From Glaciecola sp947496235 (GTDB taxonomy: Bacteria; Pseudomonadota; Gammaproteobacteria; Enterobacterales; Alteromonadaceae), in assembly GCF_050306235.1 (NCBI RefSeq), contig NZ_JBLWFH010000002.1, positions 310,001-374,000 of the forward strand: 64,000 nucleotides of DNA. Direction: 5' to 3'. Every line of letters begins with the position of its first letter. The first letter of the stretch is position 1. Positions 35,303-44,216 of the stretch are shown here, one piece after another. A program made the translations under genes and the position numbers. The notes under the pieces are model-generated. The model was not told where the DNA came from and made no database searches. It saw only the letters and a program-made list of their open reading frames with translations.

Positions 35303-35327
35303 AATGGGGCGATATTTTCGCCCCATT
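35303..35327. terminator. Bidirectional terminator
   Basis: AATGGGGCGA pairs with TCGCCCCATT around a short T-rich loop and is followed by T residues in both readings. It serves the sugar dehydrogenase gene (plus) and probably the convergent GFA gene (minus). Confidence 0.85.
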
Positions 35328-35343
35328 TTCATTTGCATTAAAC

Positions 35344-35754
35344 TTAACTTGGATAAGCATCAAAACAAGTGGCTTGTTTACCTTCATCAAACCAAGCTGG
35401 TCTTTCTTGCCAGAATATATTCGCCATGGGTCTAATTTCTGGATCATCATCCAAAAATCCTGCTGGCACAACTAAATATGAATTATCTCGGCTTGGATAA
35501 GGTACTTGAGAGCCACAACTTGAGCAAAAGGCATTTCTAAACCTTTCGGCTTCAGGTAAATCATATTGTTTTACTAACTCTTTGCCTGACACCCAAGTCA
35601 ATTTGTCAGGTGTGGTAAATAGCAAAGCGGCAAAGGCAGTACCCGCCTTCTTTTGGCAACGATTACAATGGCATTGAAAAAAACGCTGAAAAGGCCCCTC
35701 AACGCTGCATTTTACTTGACCACACAAACAGCTCCCAGATACGGTTTTTGACAT
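35344..35754 (-). CDS. GFA family zinc protein
   Basis: A 136-residue protein with the GFA (glutathione-dependent formaldehyde-activating) zinc fold: Cys pairs in GSCLCGQVKC, FQCHCNRCQKKAG and FCSSCGSQ. Most members are not formaldehyde enzymes; the true role is unknown. It is monocistronic. Confidence 0.88.
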   Translation of the reverse strand: MSKTVSGSCLCGQVKCSVEGPFQRFFQCHCNRCQKKAGTAFAALLFTTPDKLTWVSGKELVKQYDLPEAERFRNAFCSSCGSQVPYPSRDNSYLVVPAGFLDDDPEIRPMANIFWQERPAWFDEGKQATCFDAYPS

Positions 35755-35894
35755 AAAAATACCCTTCTAATTATTCTAATAAAAATGCTAAAACGCCTTG
35801 TTAAATAGACAGTAATATTGAGTAAAAAATTTCTCAAGTAATTATAGAAAAAGTCGATAAATCGTTATACCCACAAAAAGCATTTGGAGTAGTT

Positions 35895-36428
35895 GTGCAA
35901 AAAGGTTTTACATTAATTGAATTAATCATAGTGATTGTCATTTTAGGCATATTAGCGGTGACCGCCGCCCCGCGTTTTATCGATATTTCAGATGATGCGC
36001 ATGAAGCTGCAACGCGAGCTGAAGCGGCGGCCTTCAAAACTTCTGTTCAATTAGTGTATGGTTTGTATCAAATGCGCCAAACATCTCCATTAACCGTAGG
36101 CGATCAAACGGTGTATATAGACTCTGTTTCTGGCTATCCCACAGGTGATGGCAGTGGCGCACAGTTTTGCGTAAATCTCTGGACCCGTTTGTTAAACAGC
36201 TCTGAGACAGTTAATGGAGTTTCTAATCCTGCGTCAGCACTTGCTGATGGTTGGAATTCATTTGGTTTTACTGAAATGTGCGCGTACGGTAAACAATATG
36301 GGGATCGTACGTTCGCCAGTGGAAATTTACCTCACTTTGTGTATTACATTCGCGATTTTGGTCCTTACACATACAACGGCCAAACCTATCAAGGTTCAGC
36401 CGGTGATGTGCAGGTTATTAACTTCTAA
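35895..36428 (+). CDS. Type IV pilin-like protein
   Basis: A 177-residue prepilin: short leader MQKG followed by FTLIELIIVIVILGILAVTAAPRF, the class III prepilin peptidase site with Glu at +5 and the hydrophobic helix of pilins. The C-terminal head (about 50-177) has two Cys that could form a disulfide. The start is GTG with a GGAG site. It looks like an MSHA-type minor pilin, but no other pilus gene is near, so it stands alone. Its stop overlaps the stop of the convergent RND gene. Confidence 0.88.
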   Translation: MQKGFTLIELIIVIVILGILAVTAAPRFIDISDDAHEAATRAEAAAFKTSVQLVYGLYQMRQTSPLTVGDQTVYIDSVSGYPTGDGSGAQFCVNLWTRLLNSSETVNGVSNPASALADGWNSFGFTEMCAYGKQYGDRTFASGNLPHFVYYIRDFGPYTYNGQTYQGSAGDVQVINF

Positions 36429-38881
36429 GCCTTAGCTGGCGCTACTTCATCTTCATTGATGTCTGTCGCCGGCTTAACTACAAATTTTTGTAGCAAAGTC
36501 GGTAACACTGTTAAATCACAGAACAGAGCAAATAGCATAGCGCTGGCTGTCAATAAGCCAAAATACACGCTAGGCATAAAATCAGAGAACATAAACATGC
36601 CAAAGCCTAATGCAATGAGCGTCGTGGTATAAGTAATCGCCAATCCAGTATGAGAAAACGCGCTTTTTAGTCCACTAAGTTTGTCTTGGTTTTGTCCTGT
36701 TATAAAGGCATCCATAAAGTGAATAGTGTCATCTACCGCTATGCCCATGGCGATCGCAGCTATGGTAATTGTCATCAAATCTAATGGGATACCTAGCCAT
36801 CCTATAAGCCCCAAAATTGCAGTAGTGGTAATGATATTGGGTACCAGAGCAATTAGCGCTAGCTTCAACGACCTGAATATAATCAAAAGTACAATACCGA
36901 GTGCTATGTAAACAATGCCTAATGTAGTGATTTGTGAATCGAAAAGGCGTGAAAGTATATCCTGGTACAAAATGAACAGATTGGTTAGTTTATATTGTTC
37001 TGGTTCTAAACCAGACGCGGCTAAATCGGCTTTGATGTTGTCCAGTAGTTGCTGGCGATTTAGATCAGGTAAAGAGTCTTTTATTCGAGTTGATATTCGC
37101 AAAGTTTTTGAGTCTGTATCAACGTAGGCCCCTAACAGTTGATCAATAACCTCTTTGTCCACCACTTCATAGATAACGTCTAATTCGTATTCAGTGAGCG
37201 GCATATTTTGATTAACTTGTTTTGCTAACAGGGTGAAGTTAATTAAAGAGGTTACATTGCCGGATGCTTCAAAAGCATCAATAGTGGCATGACTCAAGTG
37301 CAACTGATTTATGGTCTCGGCACGTAAGAACAAGTCACCCTCTTGGGCATTAGGCAAGTTTATAACCACATCTAATGCGGTTGAACCACCAAACTGCCGG
37401 TCTATAAAACTGAGCTCTTGGTAGATCTTGGTGTCTTGGTGAAAGTAGTTGATGAAACTATTTTCAACGGTAAGCCTACTAATTCCTACACTTAAACCGA
37501 TTAAAATTGCTAGCGGAATTATGGCGGTTTTGGCTGGGTGATTAATTACCCATGACTTAACTTTGTTGAGTAGCGACTTTACCCAAGTATACTCATGCGC
37601 TTCTTTAGTCGCTGGCAAAAAGCTCAATATCGCAGGAAACAGCAGTAAAGCCACTAGTAAAGTCACAAGATTGGAAATTAGCATCATGATACCGAAATCC
37701 ATTACCGGTTGAATGCCACTAAATATCAGCGATGCAAACCCGATTGAAGTGGTTATGGCGGCAAAAAAGCAAGGTGCTATTTTATCTGTAAGTGTGGCTA
37801 TCACTCGTTCTTTTTGAGTTAAACTTTCGTCATCTCGGCTGATTTCTCGATAACAGGTAATTAAGTGAAGCATTATGGCCAAGGTTAATATGAGTTGTAA
37901 GGCGATAAAGTTGGCAGATATGACAGTGGCTGGGATTTGCAAAATTGCCAATACGCCCATAGTCACAGTGATACTAGCACCACAGGCCAGTATTGGAAAG
38001 ATGACCCATTTCACACTTCTATAAAGTATTGCCAGTAACAAACAGATAAGCGCGGCAATGCCAATGCCAAAATAAACAAGATCTTGTTTTACTATTTCAA
38101 TTAAACGCAGGCCAACAACATAACTTCCCCCAATGAAGATATCAGCATCAGCATCTGTAGACGCAATTATTTGCTCGATTTGTGCTAATTCTTGTTGTCG
38201 AGTTTTCCCTATCTGCTCCTCAATTTTACTGGCTTCTTGTTTTAATGAGTCAAGGGTTTGTTGTTGTTCGTCAGACAATTCTCCATCTAAAGTTTGCGCT
38301 TGAATATCTAACATTTGCGCGTTTAATGCTTCTAATTCTGAATTTTTCTTAAACACCAATTGAATTGACGTGGCATCTTGTTGTTCGTTAACCAAAAGAT
38401 CCGTATAAATGGGATGCTCACTGAGCATATTTCGCATTTGCTCAACAGAATATTGCTGTTTTTGGTAGGTTAAATCAGCCACATTATCAATTTGCAGTAA
38501 GTTAGTAGCACTTGAAATTAGGGGGACATTAAGAATCGAGTTGGTCGTTTCCAATCGCTCTATTTGTTCAAATTGATTTGTTAACTGCGCTAAATCTTGA
38601 AACGTTTGCTCAGAAAAAAGCGCATGATTACGTGGTTGGTAGGCAATTAAAATGAACTCGGATGGGGAGAATTTCTCATTCGCAAGCTGAGTTTCAATGT
38701 AGAGTTCGTTATTTTTCGTTAACAGCGTGTCAGCAGACGCATTAATTTTAAACTGTGTTGAAAAATAAGCTAATGCTGCAAACGTTATCGCAAATAAGAT
38801 GATTATGGGTATGCGATCACTTACTATAAATTTTGCAATGGTTTGACTTATGAGATGTTGTTTACCCGAACTACTACTCAT
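36425..38881 (-). CDS. RND/MMPL superfamily exporter
   Basis: An 818-residue inner-membrane protein with two repeats of one plus five helices and large periplasmic domains after TM1 (about 45-250) and TM7 (about 480-640). A coiled coil lies near residues 190-235. The SSD-like helix bundle shows as FIALQLILTLAIMLHL, and GIAVDDTIHFMDAF carries the Asp pair used in proton relay. The start at 38881 has an ideal GGAGG site and overlaps the MlaA stop, so the two proteins are made together. Such MlaA-RND pairs are thought to move lipids or hopanoid-like molecules between the membranes; the exact substrate is unknown. Confidence 0.85.
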   Translation of the reverse strand: MSSSSGKQHLISQTIAKFIVSDRIPIIILFAITFAALAYFSTQFKINASADTLLTKNNELYIETQLANEKFSPSEFILIAYQPRNHALFSEQTFQDLAQLTNQFEQIERLETTNSILNVPLISSATNLLQIDNVADLTYQKQQYSVEQMRNMLSEHPIYTDLLVNEQQDATSIQLVFKKNSELEALNAQMLDIQAQTLDGELSDEQQQTLDSLKQEASKIEEQIGKTRQQELAQIEQIIASTDADADIFIGGSYVVGLRLIEIVKQDLVYFGIGIAALICLLLAILYRSVKWVIFPILACGASITVTMGVLAILQIPATVISANFIALQLILTLAIMLHLITCYREISRDDESLTQKERVIATLTDKIAPCFFAAITTSIGFASLIFSGIQPVMDFGIMMLISNLVTLLVALLLFPAILSFLPATKEAHEYTWVKSLLNKVKSWVINHPAKTAIIPLAILIGLSVGISRLTVENSFINYFHQDTKIYQELSFIDRQFGGSTALDVVINLPNAQEGDLFLRAETINQLHLSHATIDAFEASGNVTSLINFTLLAKQVNQNMPLTEYELDVIYEVVDKEVIDQLLGAYVDTDSKTLRISTRIKDSLPDLNRQQLLDNIKADLAASGLEPEQYKLTNLFILYQDILSRLFDSQITTLGIVYIALGIVLLIIFRSLKLALIALVPNIITTTAILGLIGWLGIPLDLMTITIAAIAMGIAVDDTIHFMDAFITGQNQDKLSGLKSAFSHTGLAITYTTTLIALGFGMFMFSDFMPSVYFGLLTASAMLFALFCDLTVLPTLLQKFVVKPATDINEDEVAPAKA

Positions 38882-39776
38882 TTTCATCCTCCGGCGTTTC
38901 CTCAGGCGTAGCATTCATCAACTCATTTCTATTGGTGCTTTGGATGTGCTGGTTACGAAAATAAAGATAAGGGTCTTCAGAAGATTCATATAATTCGATG
39001 TATAAATCCGCTTGTGCTGAAAAATCATCAAATCCATCAAAGGTTCGCAGATAAAAGTCATCAGGGCTATCTACTACTTCACCTATGGGATGAATTAATC
39101 CTTCGCCTATAATCGATGTAGTTCCACGCAAATCTGATTGGCCCAGAAGGGGTAACACTATATAAGCACCGCTTCCCACGTCATAATCCATCAGTGTTTC
39201 AGCGAAGGTTTTGGGCTCTTTTTTAATGTCAAACCAATCACTGGCCGGATCAAATAATCCCACGATACCAATTGTACTGTTGATCAGAAATCGCCCGAGA
39301 TTGCGACCTGCATCTGAGAACTCTCCAGTGAGTGCATTGTTGAGGAGATTTAACGGTTCTCGAATATTGTCAAAGGCATTATCTACGCCTTTTTTCACAG
39401 GGTCTGGAACCACCTTGTTATAACCTTTGGCGAGAGGAATAAGCGCATAAGTATAGGCATAGTGATTAAAGGTAAATATAGGGCGATTTAGCCATTCCAA
39501 TGGGTCGTAATAAGCCTGATCTGGCGCTAGTGAGTCTTCACCTAAGTTTGCGTCTGTGGCACTTATTACCGTAGGGTTAATAGTAATTTCGCCATTAGAA
39601 GTTTGTATAGTGGTAGGTTTAGCCTGAGATAATTGTGTCACCTTATCATTAGCTTGGGTATTTTCTTGATTGGATGTCGCTGTTTGTTGATTATCTGCGT
39701 TGTTCGTTGCACATCCCGCTAGCGAGAACAATACAACTATAAAGATCCCTATCGTTGGCGTTATTTTTCTTTTCAT
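38874..39776 (-). CDS. MlaA/VacJ family lipoprotein
   Basis: A 300-residue outer-membrane lipoprotein (lipobox SLAGC) of the MlaA family: YDPLEWLNRPIFTFNHYAY, KGVDNAFDNIREPLNLLNNALTGEF, RFLINSTIGIVGLFDPAS and YIVLPLLGQSDLR are family hallmarks. MlaA removes phospholipids from the outer leaflet. Here an N-terminal Gln/Asn-rich linker (about 25-85) is longer than in E. coli. The ATG at 39776 has a CGGAG site; the longer frame from 39803 is not needed. It is coupled to the RND gene rather than to mlaFEDCB, none of which is in the window. Confidence 0.9.
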   Translation of the reverse strand: MKRKITPTIGIFIVVLFSLAGCATNNADNQQTATSNQENTQANDKVTQLSQAKPTTIQTSNGEITINPTVISATDANLGEDSLAPDQAYYDPLEWLNRPIFTFNHYAYTYALIPLAKGYNKVVPDPVKKGVDNAFDNIREPLNLLNNALTGEFSDAGRNLGRFLINSTIGIVGLFDPASDWFDIKKEPKTFAETLMDYDVGSGAYIVLPLLGQSDLRGTTSIIGEGLIHPIGEVVDSPDDFYLRTFDGFDDFSAQADLYIELYESSEDPYLYFRNQHIQSTNRNELMNATPEETPEDENE

Positions 39777-40002
39777 GTTTACTCCGTTGTCTCCACAGCG
39801 CATTGATAGTAATTGCCGATTTAAACTCCATCTGCTTTTTGCATTTTTTACGCCAAAGAAAAATTGAGTAGCAAAGTAATTAACTACATGAAAACATAAT
39901 AAAAAAAATGATGGACAGCCTAACGCAGCAATAGGATTGGTAAAAATATTCTTATTAATGTGAATTCTTTACCTATTCCTAAGCCACTAACAATTCGTAA
40001 AT

Positions 40003-40743
40003 TTATTTCGGTTGTCGTCTCAGGTTTTCAAACAATGAAGGTTCCCAAGGCCGCATGGCCAACAACAGACCAAAATGCTGTCGTTGATTCAAGGGTAATG
40101 CCTGGTCTTCAATATTAAGCTGGGCGGCTTCTTTAGTAATTTGATTAAGTTTGCGTTGAATAATGTTTATTGAGGCATCTGAATACCGACCTCTTAAATA
40201 AAAACGAAAATTCCATTTTTCTCCTTTTTTTGGCGCCATAAACTTCACCATGACTTCTTGCTCCATAAAGCTCTCTAATTTTCCGCCCGGTTTCCAACGA
40301 AAATCTTGTGCAATAAGACTTCTGTACTTGTTATTCGGTAACAGCTCAATAATGCGTAATCTGTCTAGCTTAACCAGTAAACGTATAGCTTCGTGCTCAT
40401 CAATGGTATATTGCGCTATGATTTCTTCAAAGGTCCATCCATCTCTTACACAAACCGCTACCAATAATAATTTAGGGTTATCCAATAATTCATTTTCTTG
40501 TTCAGAGGTCAGTTCGCTGATTTTGTCTATTCGTTTTTCCGTCATGGCGAATAAATCAGCCAAGGTCATGTTTACCAAGTCGCAGATTTGTTCAAGTCTT
40601 TCCAAAGTAAAACTCGACTGTGAAAACATGCGTTTTATATTGGCTTCGCTCATATCAAGGGAAGAAGCAATAAATCGATAGGTGATATTTTGATTTTTGA
40701 GTAGAGATTTAAGTGTGGCAACGACCTGATTAATTTGACTCAT
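40003..40743 (-). CDS. XRE-type helix-turn-helix regulator
   Basis: A 246-residue protein with an N-terminal Cro/XRE helix-turn-helix (about 10-65, ASLDMSEANIKRMFSQSSFTLERLEQIC) and an unassigned C-terminal domain (about 75-246) that may sense a ligand. It is divergent from the small exported protein/DUF2145 pair, with 134 bases between. Just upstream of its start, AGTATA occurs twice at an 11-base spacing (40762 and 40773), a candidate self-operator. Confidence 0.8.
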   Translation of the reverse strand: MSQINQVVATLKSLLKNQNITYRFIASSLDMSEANIKRMFSQSSFTLERLEQICDLVNMTLADLFAMTEKRIDKISELTSEQENELLDNPKLLLVAVCVRDGWTFEEIIAQYTIDEHEAIRLLVKLDRLRIIELLPNNKYRSLIAQDFRWKPGGKLESFMEQEVMVKFMAPKKGEKWNFRFYLRGRYSDASINIIQRKLNQITKEAAQLNIEDQALPLNQRQHFGLLLAMRPWEPSLFENLRRQPK

Positions 40744-40877
40744 AATGTAAATCCACGAAAAAGTATATTTATAGTATACCTAAAGCGTACTAATTTTATA
40801 CATTTCATACAATGGTTTACATATTTGATACCTAGCAATAATCTGGATCCCGCATCTAAACAAAAGGAAAGTAAAAC

Positions 40878-41249
40878 ATGAAAACACCTAAATTAATTAT
40901 TGCAACATTCTTAGTAACCACTTCATTTTTATCATTTGCAGAGGGCGGCGCTTCGCAACATAGCGGCCAAGCCAGCAAACATTCAGTTCTAGCGGTTGCT
41001 CATGGTACAGCTTCTACCGCGAAGGCTGCCAGTGCGGTTGCATCTGTTCCTGTGATGGTGGCTGGTGGATTTAGCGTCGCAACAGGAAGTGTATTGGTGG
41101 CTTCTGGAGAGAAGCTGGCTCAAATTGCTGATAGTGATCAACCTCTAATCATCACTGAAAAAGTAATCACGGTAGACCCTGCCCCTAATAAGGTGGTGAT
41201 AGAGCAAACTCAGACCACTAAAACCAAGAAAACGACTATTGAACAATAG
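40878..41249 (+). CDS. Small Ala/Val-rich exported protein
   Basis: A 123-residue protein with a signal peptide (about 1-21), a low-complexity Ala/Ser/Val core (SVLAVAHGTASTAKAASAVAS) that is hydrophobic enough to insert in a membrane, and a Thr/Lys-rich tail. The AAAGGAAAG site is strong. It lies 29 bases before the DUF2145 gene and is certainly co-transcribed with it. Function unknown. Confidence 0.68.
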   Translation: MKTPKLIIATFLVTTSFLSFAEGGASQHSGQASKHSVLAVAHGTASTAKAASAVASVPVMVAGGFSVATGSVLVASGEKLAQIADSDQPLIITEKVITVDPAPNKVVIEQTQTTKTKKTTIEQ

Positions 41250-41278
41250 TCGCTAAAGCTTATAAAAAGGAGCTAGCC

Positions 41279-42100
41279 ATGAAAAAGTACTTATTTATTT
41301 TAATCTCTTGCGGTTTGATTTTATTTTCCAGCACTGATGTACAGGCTGGCAGTCAGGCCAATGCAGAAGCTAAATTTGCCCCTGAAGAGATAATAAATTT
41401 TGCAAAAAGCGTAGAGCAGTATGCGGCGCAAAAGGGTGCTAGAGCATTTTTAATCGCAAGAGTGGGAAGACCAAGTGAAGACTTACCTAAAGGTATTCAC
41501 TTTACGCATACTGCAGTAGCCATTTATTCACAAGTGACATTGGATTCTGGAGAACAAGCTTTTGGATATGCCATCTATAACTTGTATCAAAAAGCGGATG
41601 ATAAAAAGCATAGCTTTTTAATGACAGATTATCCTGTGGATTTTTTCTGGGGAGCTCAGGAATTAAATGCCGGGATTATCATTCCCAACAAAGATGTGCA
41701 ATTAGGATTAATTCAGTTGATTGCATCGGGCAACTATAAAGCGCTGCACAATGAAAACTACTCAGTCATTGCGAGTCCATTTAACAGCACCTATCAAAAT
41801 TGCACAGAGTTTACGTTAGACATGGTCAATAGCGCTATTTATAGCACTACAGATATCCCTAGGCTAAAAGCCAATGCTAGAAGCTATTTTGATGCACAAC
41901 GAGTGCACACAAGCCGCTTTAAACTGATGTTAGGAGGTATTTTTATGGAAGATGTGTCCACCCGTGATCATAAAGATAAAGTAGAAACAGCTACATTCAC
42001 TAGCATAGGTCGCTATCTGAAAAAATATGATTTAGTTACCGACGCCGTCTCCTTGCGCCAAGTTGGTACTGATATCCAAGTGACGCAGACTCAACTTTAA
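41279..42100 (+). CDS. DUF2145 domain protein, exported
   Basis: A 273-residue protein with a signal peptide (about 1-24) and the DUF2145 domain (about 30-265): KSVEQYAAQKGARAFLIARVGRPSEDLP, THTAVAIYSQ and YQNCTEFTLDMVNSAIY. The conserved arrangement R...H-T-A...NCTEF recalls a papain/NlpC-like amidase layout (Cys, His), but this is only a resemblance. The AAGGAGCTAGCC site is strong. It is paired with the small exported protein and divergent from the XRE regulator. Confidence 0.8.
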   Translation: MKKYLFILISCGLILFSSTDVQAGSQANAEAKFAPEEIINFAKSVEQYAAQKGARAFLIARVGRPSEDLPKGIHFTHTAVAIYSQVTLDSGEQAFGYAIYNLYQKADDKKHSFLMTDYPVDFFWGAQELNAGIIIPNKDVQLGLIQLIASGNYKALHNENYSVIASPFNSTYQNCTEFTLDMVNSAIYSTTDIPRLKANARSYFDAQRVHTSRFKLMLGGIFMEDVSTRDHKDKVETATFTSIGRYLKKYDLVTDAVSLRQVGTDIQVTQTQL

Positions 42101-42116
42101 TCAACTTATCCATTTG

Positions 42117-42151
42117 AATTCTGCCACTATTATGCAATTTGTGGCAGAATT
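42117..42151 (+). terminator. Hairpin after the DUF2145 gene
   Basis: A perfect 11-base stem AATTCTGCCAC / GTGGCAGAATT with a 13-base loop, 16 bases after the stop. The following T run is short. Confidence 0.65.
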
Positions 42152-42201
42152 TACACCATTGATAACCTATTAGCGCAAACTTTTCATCTTTAGGAATTTC
42201 A

Positions 42202-42804
42202 ATGCAACCTAATGAAATAGGCCTTGCCTATGACCAATTAACCCCTCTTTTTAATAGCAGTGATTTTAATCGCAGCTATGGCATAGAACAGCATAAGCGA
42301 GCGCTTAAATTTGTAAAAAATCCAGCATCAGCCTTTGACGTTGGTTGCGGGTGTTCAGGACGCATTTTTGATTTACTTATTGAGCATGGGCTTACAGCCA
42401 AGGGAATAGATGTATCTGAACAAATGGTTGCTTTAGCAAAAGAGCGCCATCCAACAATAGACATTATTTGCGGTGATATTTGCGAGTATTCGTTTACTGA
42501 GCAATATGATTTTATTACAGCATGGGACAGTATTTGGCATATTCCATTGGCATCGCAACAAGCTGTTATGGATAAATTAGTCAATGCTTTAGCGCCTGCT
42601 GGCGTACTTTTGTTTTCTTTCGGCGGAACTGAAAACGCTGATAAACATGTTAACACAGCCATGGGGCCAGCGATGTATTATTCGACCTTAGGCACTAACG
42701 GCTATATTGAACTTCTGCTTTCTAAAGGAATGCAGTTAAAACATTTAGAGTTCGATCAATTTCCTGAGCGCCATGGGTACTTAATCGCCCAAAAACCAGA
42801 ATAA
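42202..42804 (+). CDS. Class I SAM-dependent methyltransferase
   Basis: A 200-residue Rossmann-fold methyltransferase: motif I AFDVGCGCSGR (about 42-52), an acidic residue at the end of beta 2 in GIDVSEQM, ICGDIC and YDFITAWDSIWHI for the later motifs. It is a small-molecule type; the substrate is unknown. It has an AGGAATTTCA site and is monocistronic, converging on the HNH gene five bases away. Confidence 0.85.
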   Translation: MQPNEIGLAYDQLTPLFNSSDFNRSYGIEQHKRALKFVKNPASAFDVGCGCSGRIFDLLIEHGLTAKGIDVSEQMVALAKERHPTIDIICGDICEYSFTEQYDFITAWDSIWHIPLASQQAVMDKLVNALAPAGVLLFSFGGTENADKHVNTAMGPAMYYSTLGTNGYIELLLSKGMQLKHLEFDQFPERHGYLIAQKPE

Positions 42805-42809
42805 TGGGT

Positions 42810-43355
42810 CTATTGCCAGTTTCTTCGCGCGGAAAAATGCGCGCTTAAAAATGCCATTTGATCGGCTAAAATTTTACGATTCATTAAGAAAAATCGCTCG
42901 TACATATTGGGCGTAAAAGGCACCGCGAGTAGTTTCATATTTGCTTCTTCAGGTGTTTTTGCGCCTTTAATATGATTGCATCGTCGACAAGCTGTAGCGG
43001 CATTGGTCCAGGTGTCTTTTCCGCCTTTCGAACGCGGAATGATATGATCTCTGGTCAATTGAGTAAGGGCGAAGTGTCCACCACAATAAAGACACATTTG
43101 CTGGTCACGACGAAACAAGAAACGATTAGTGAGTGAAATATGGCCTTTATCTTCAGTAATTTGTCCATCACAACCAATAATAGATGAAATTTTAAGTTGG
43201 CTCTGCTCGCCTTTACTGTTCCACCCACCATACAAGATTTGTTCGGTCTCACCTAATTCAAAGATAACTTTACCTTGGCAGTAGCATTTGGCGGCTTCTT
43301 CAGCGCTAATCCAAGATTTTGGCATTCCGGATTTATTCAGCTTGAGTATCATCAT
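42810..43355 (-). CDS. HNH endonuclease family protein
   Basis: A 181-residue protein with a C-terminal HNH/McrA-like domain: MCLYCGGHF and CRRCNHIKG give two zinc-binding Cys pairs around the DHIIPRSKGGKDTWTNAATAC core. The N-terminal half (about 1-75) is the conserved part of a housekeeping HNH family that is common and single-copy in Alteromonadales and Vibrionales. I chose the ATG at 43355; the longer frame from 43397 is less likely. No restriction-modification partner is nearby, so a defence role is not supported. Confidence 0.82.
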   Translation of the reverse strand: MMILKLNKSGMPKSWISAEEAAKCYCQGKVIFELGETEQILYGGWNSKGEQSQLKISSIIGCDGQITEDKGHISLTNRFLFRRDQQMCLYCGGHFALTQLTRDHIIPRSKGGKDTWTNAATACRRCNHIKGAKTPEEANMKLLAVPFTPNMYERFFLMNRKILADQMAFLSAHFSARRNWQ

Positions 43356-43580
43356 AAGTGTTGTCTCGCTGTTTTTCTTATTATGCACCCTAATCATAGT
43401 CGTAAAACGTGACAGTGGTATTAAATAACGCTTTTTTCTTTCATTTGTTCAGTTAGAGCGGTTGAGGATAGGCATAAATTTACATACCTCAGTATAAACG
43501 CAGGAGTGTCGCTTTTGTCGTCTAGTTAAGGAGTTTTTGCTACTATCTCAGCATGTTAACCAGAAAGTAGTCGGTACAAC

Positions 43581-44144
43581 ATGAAGACATTTTCAAGTGG
43601 AGATGTTGCTACTATGTGTGATGTCACTTCACGAACAGTGATGCGATGGATCACCGCAGGCAGGTTGAATGCGTTTAAGTTGCCTGGTAGAGGAAACAAC
43701 CGAATTCGAGAAGATGATTTAATTTCATTTTTAAAGGAAAATCATATACCTATGCCTGCTGAACTCAGTTATGACATCGAAGTAAGAGGTTGTTTACTCA
43801 TTGCTAATGACAAGCATCTTGTTCGTCATGTAAAACGCATCGCCAGAGATGCAGATTTCGATGTTATGCATTTTCAAAATGCCTTGCAGGCTGGATATTG
43901 CATAGCCAAAGAGCGCCCATGTTTAATCGTGGTAGACAGTGAGCTCAGTAATATTGAAGTGGGTGAATTGCTAGCGCAATTGGAAAGTATGAATGATTAC
44001 AATCCACAGATATTTATTTTTGGTAGCCAAGGCGTTAACGGTAATGTGAAGAAGTACAAAGGTGATATTCGTATGTTTCACAAACCGATGGATTTAAACG
44101 CGTTTGCGTTATCAATTGAACAGATTTCAAGTTGGGAAAATTGA
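43581..44144 (+). CDS. Excisionase-type HTH protein fused to a receiver-like domain
   Basis: A 187-residue protein. The N-terminal MerR/excisionase helix-turn-helix (about 3-55) reads SSGDVATMCDVTSRTVMRWITAGRLNAFKLPGRG-like with a basic wing. The C-terminal part (about 65-185) has the alternating strands of a receiver domain: GCLLIANDK, PCLIVVDSE with an Asp at the phosphorylation position, and IRMFHKPMD with the conserved Lys. Proteins of this layout act as atypical response regulators. No kinase gene is adjacent. The acid pair expected in the first strand is weak (AND), so phosphorylation is uncertain. Confidence 0.8.
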   Translation: MKTFSSGDVATMCDVTSRTVMRWITAGRLNAFKLPGRGNNRIREDDLISFLKENHIPMPAELSYDIEVRGCLLIANDKHLVRHVKRIARDADFDVMHFQNALQAGYCIAKERPCLIVVDSELSNIEVGELLAQLESMNDYNPQIFIFGSQGVNGNVKKYKGDIRMFHKPMDLNAFALSIEQISSWEN

Positions 44145-44216
44145 CAAAGATTTGGAACTAAGTCATGGCGCAGGGAAGCACCGTTCCAACAATCTGAATT
44201 CTGTTTTAGCCGAGCA

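Noticed and set aside
42810..43355. HNH nuclease as part of a defence or restriction system
   Set aside because: No methylase, helicase or other defence gene is nearby, and the layout is that of a common housekeeping HNH family.
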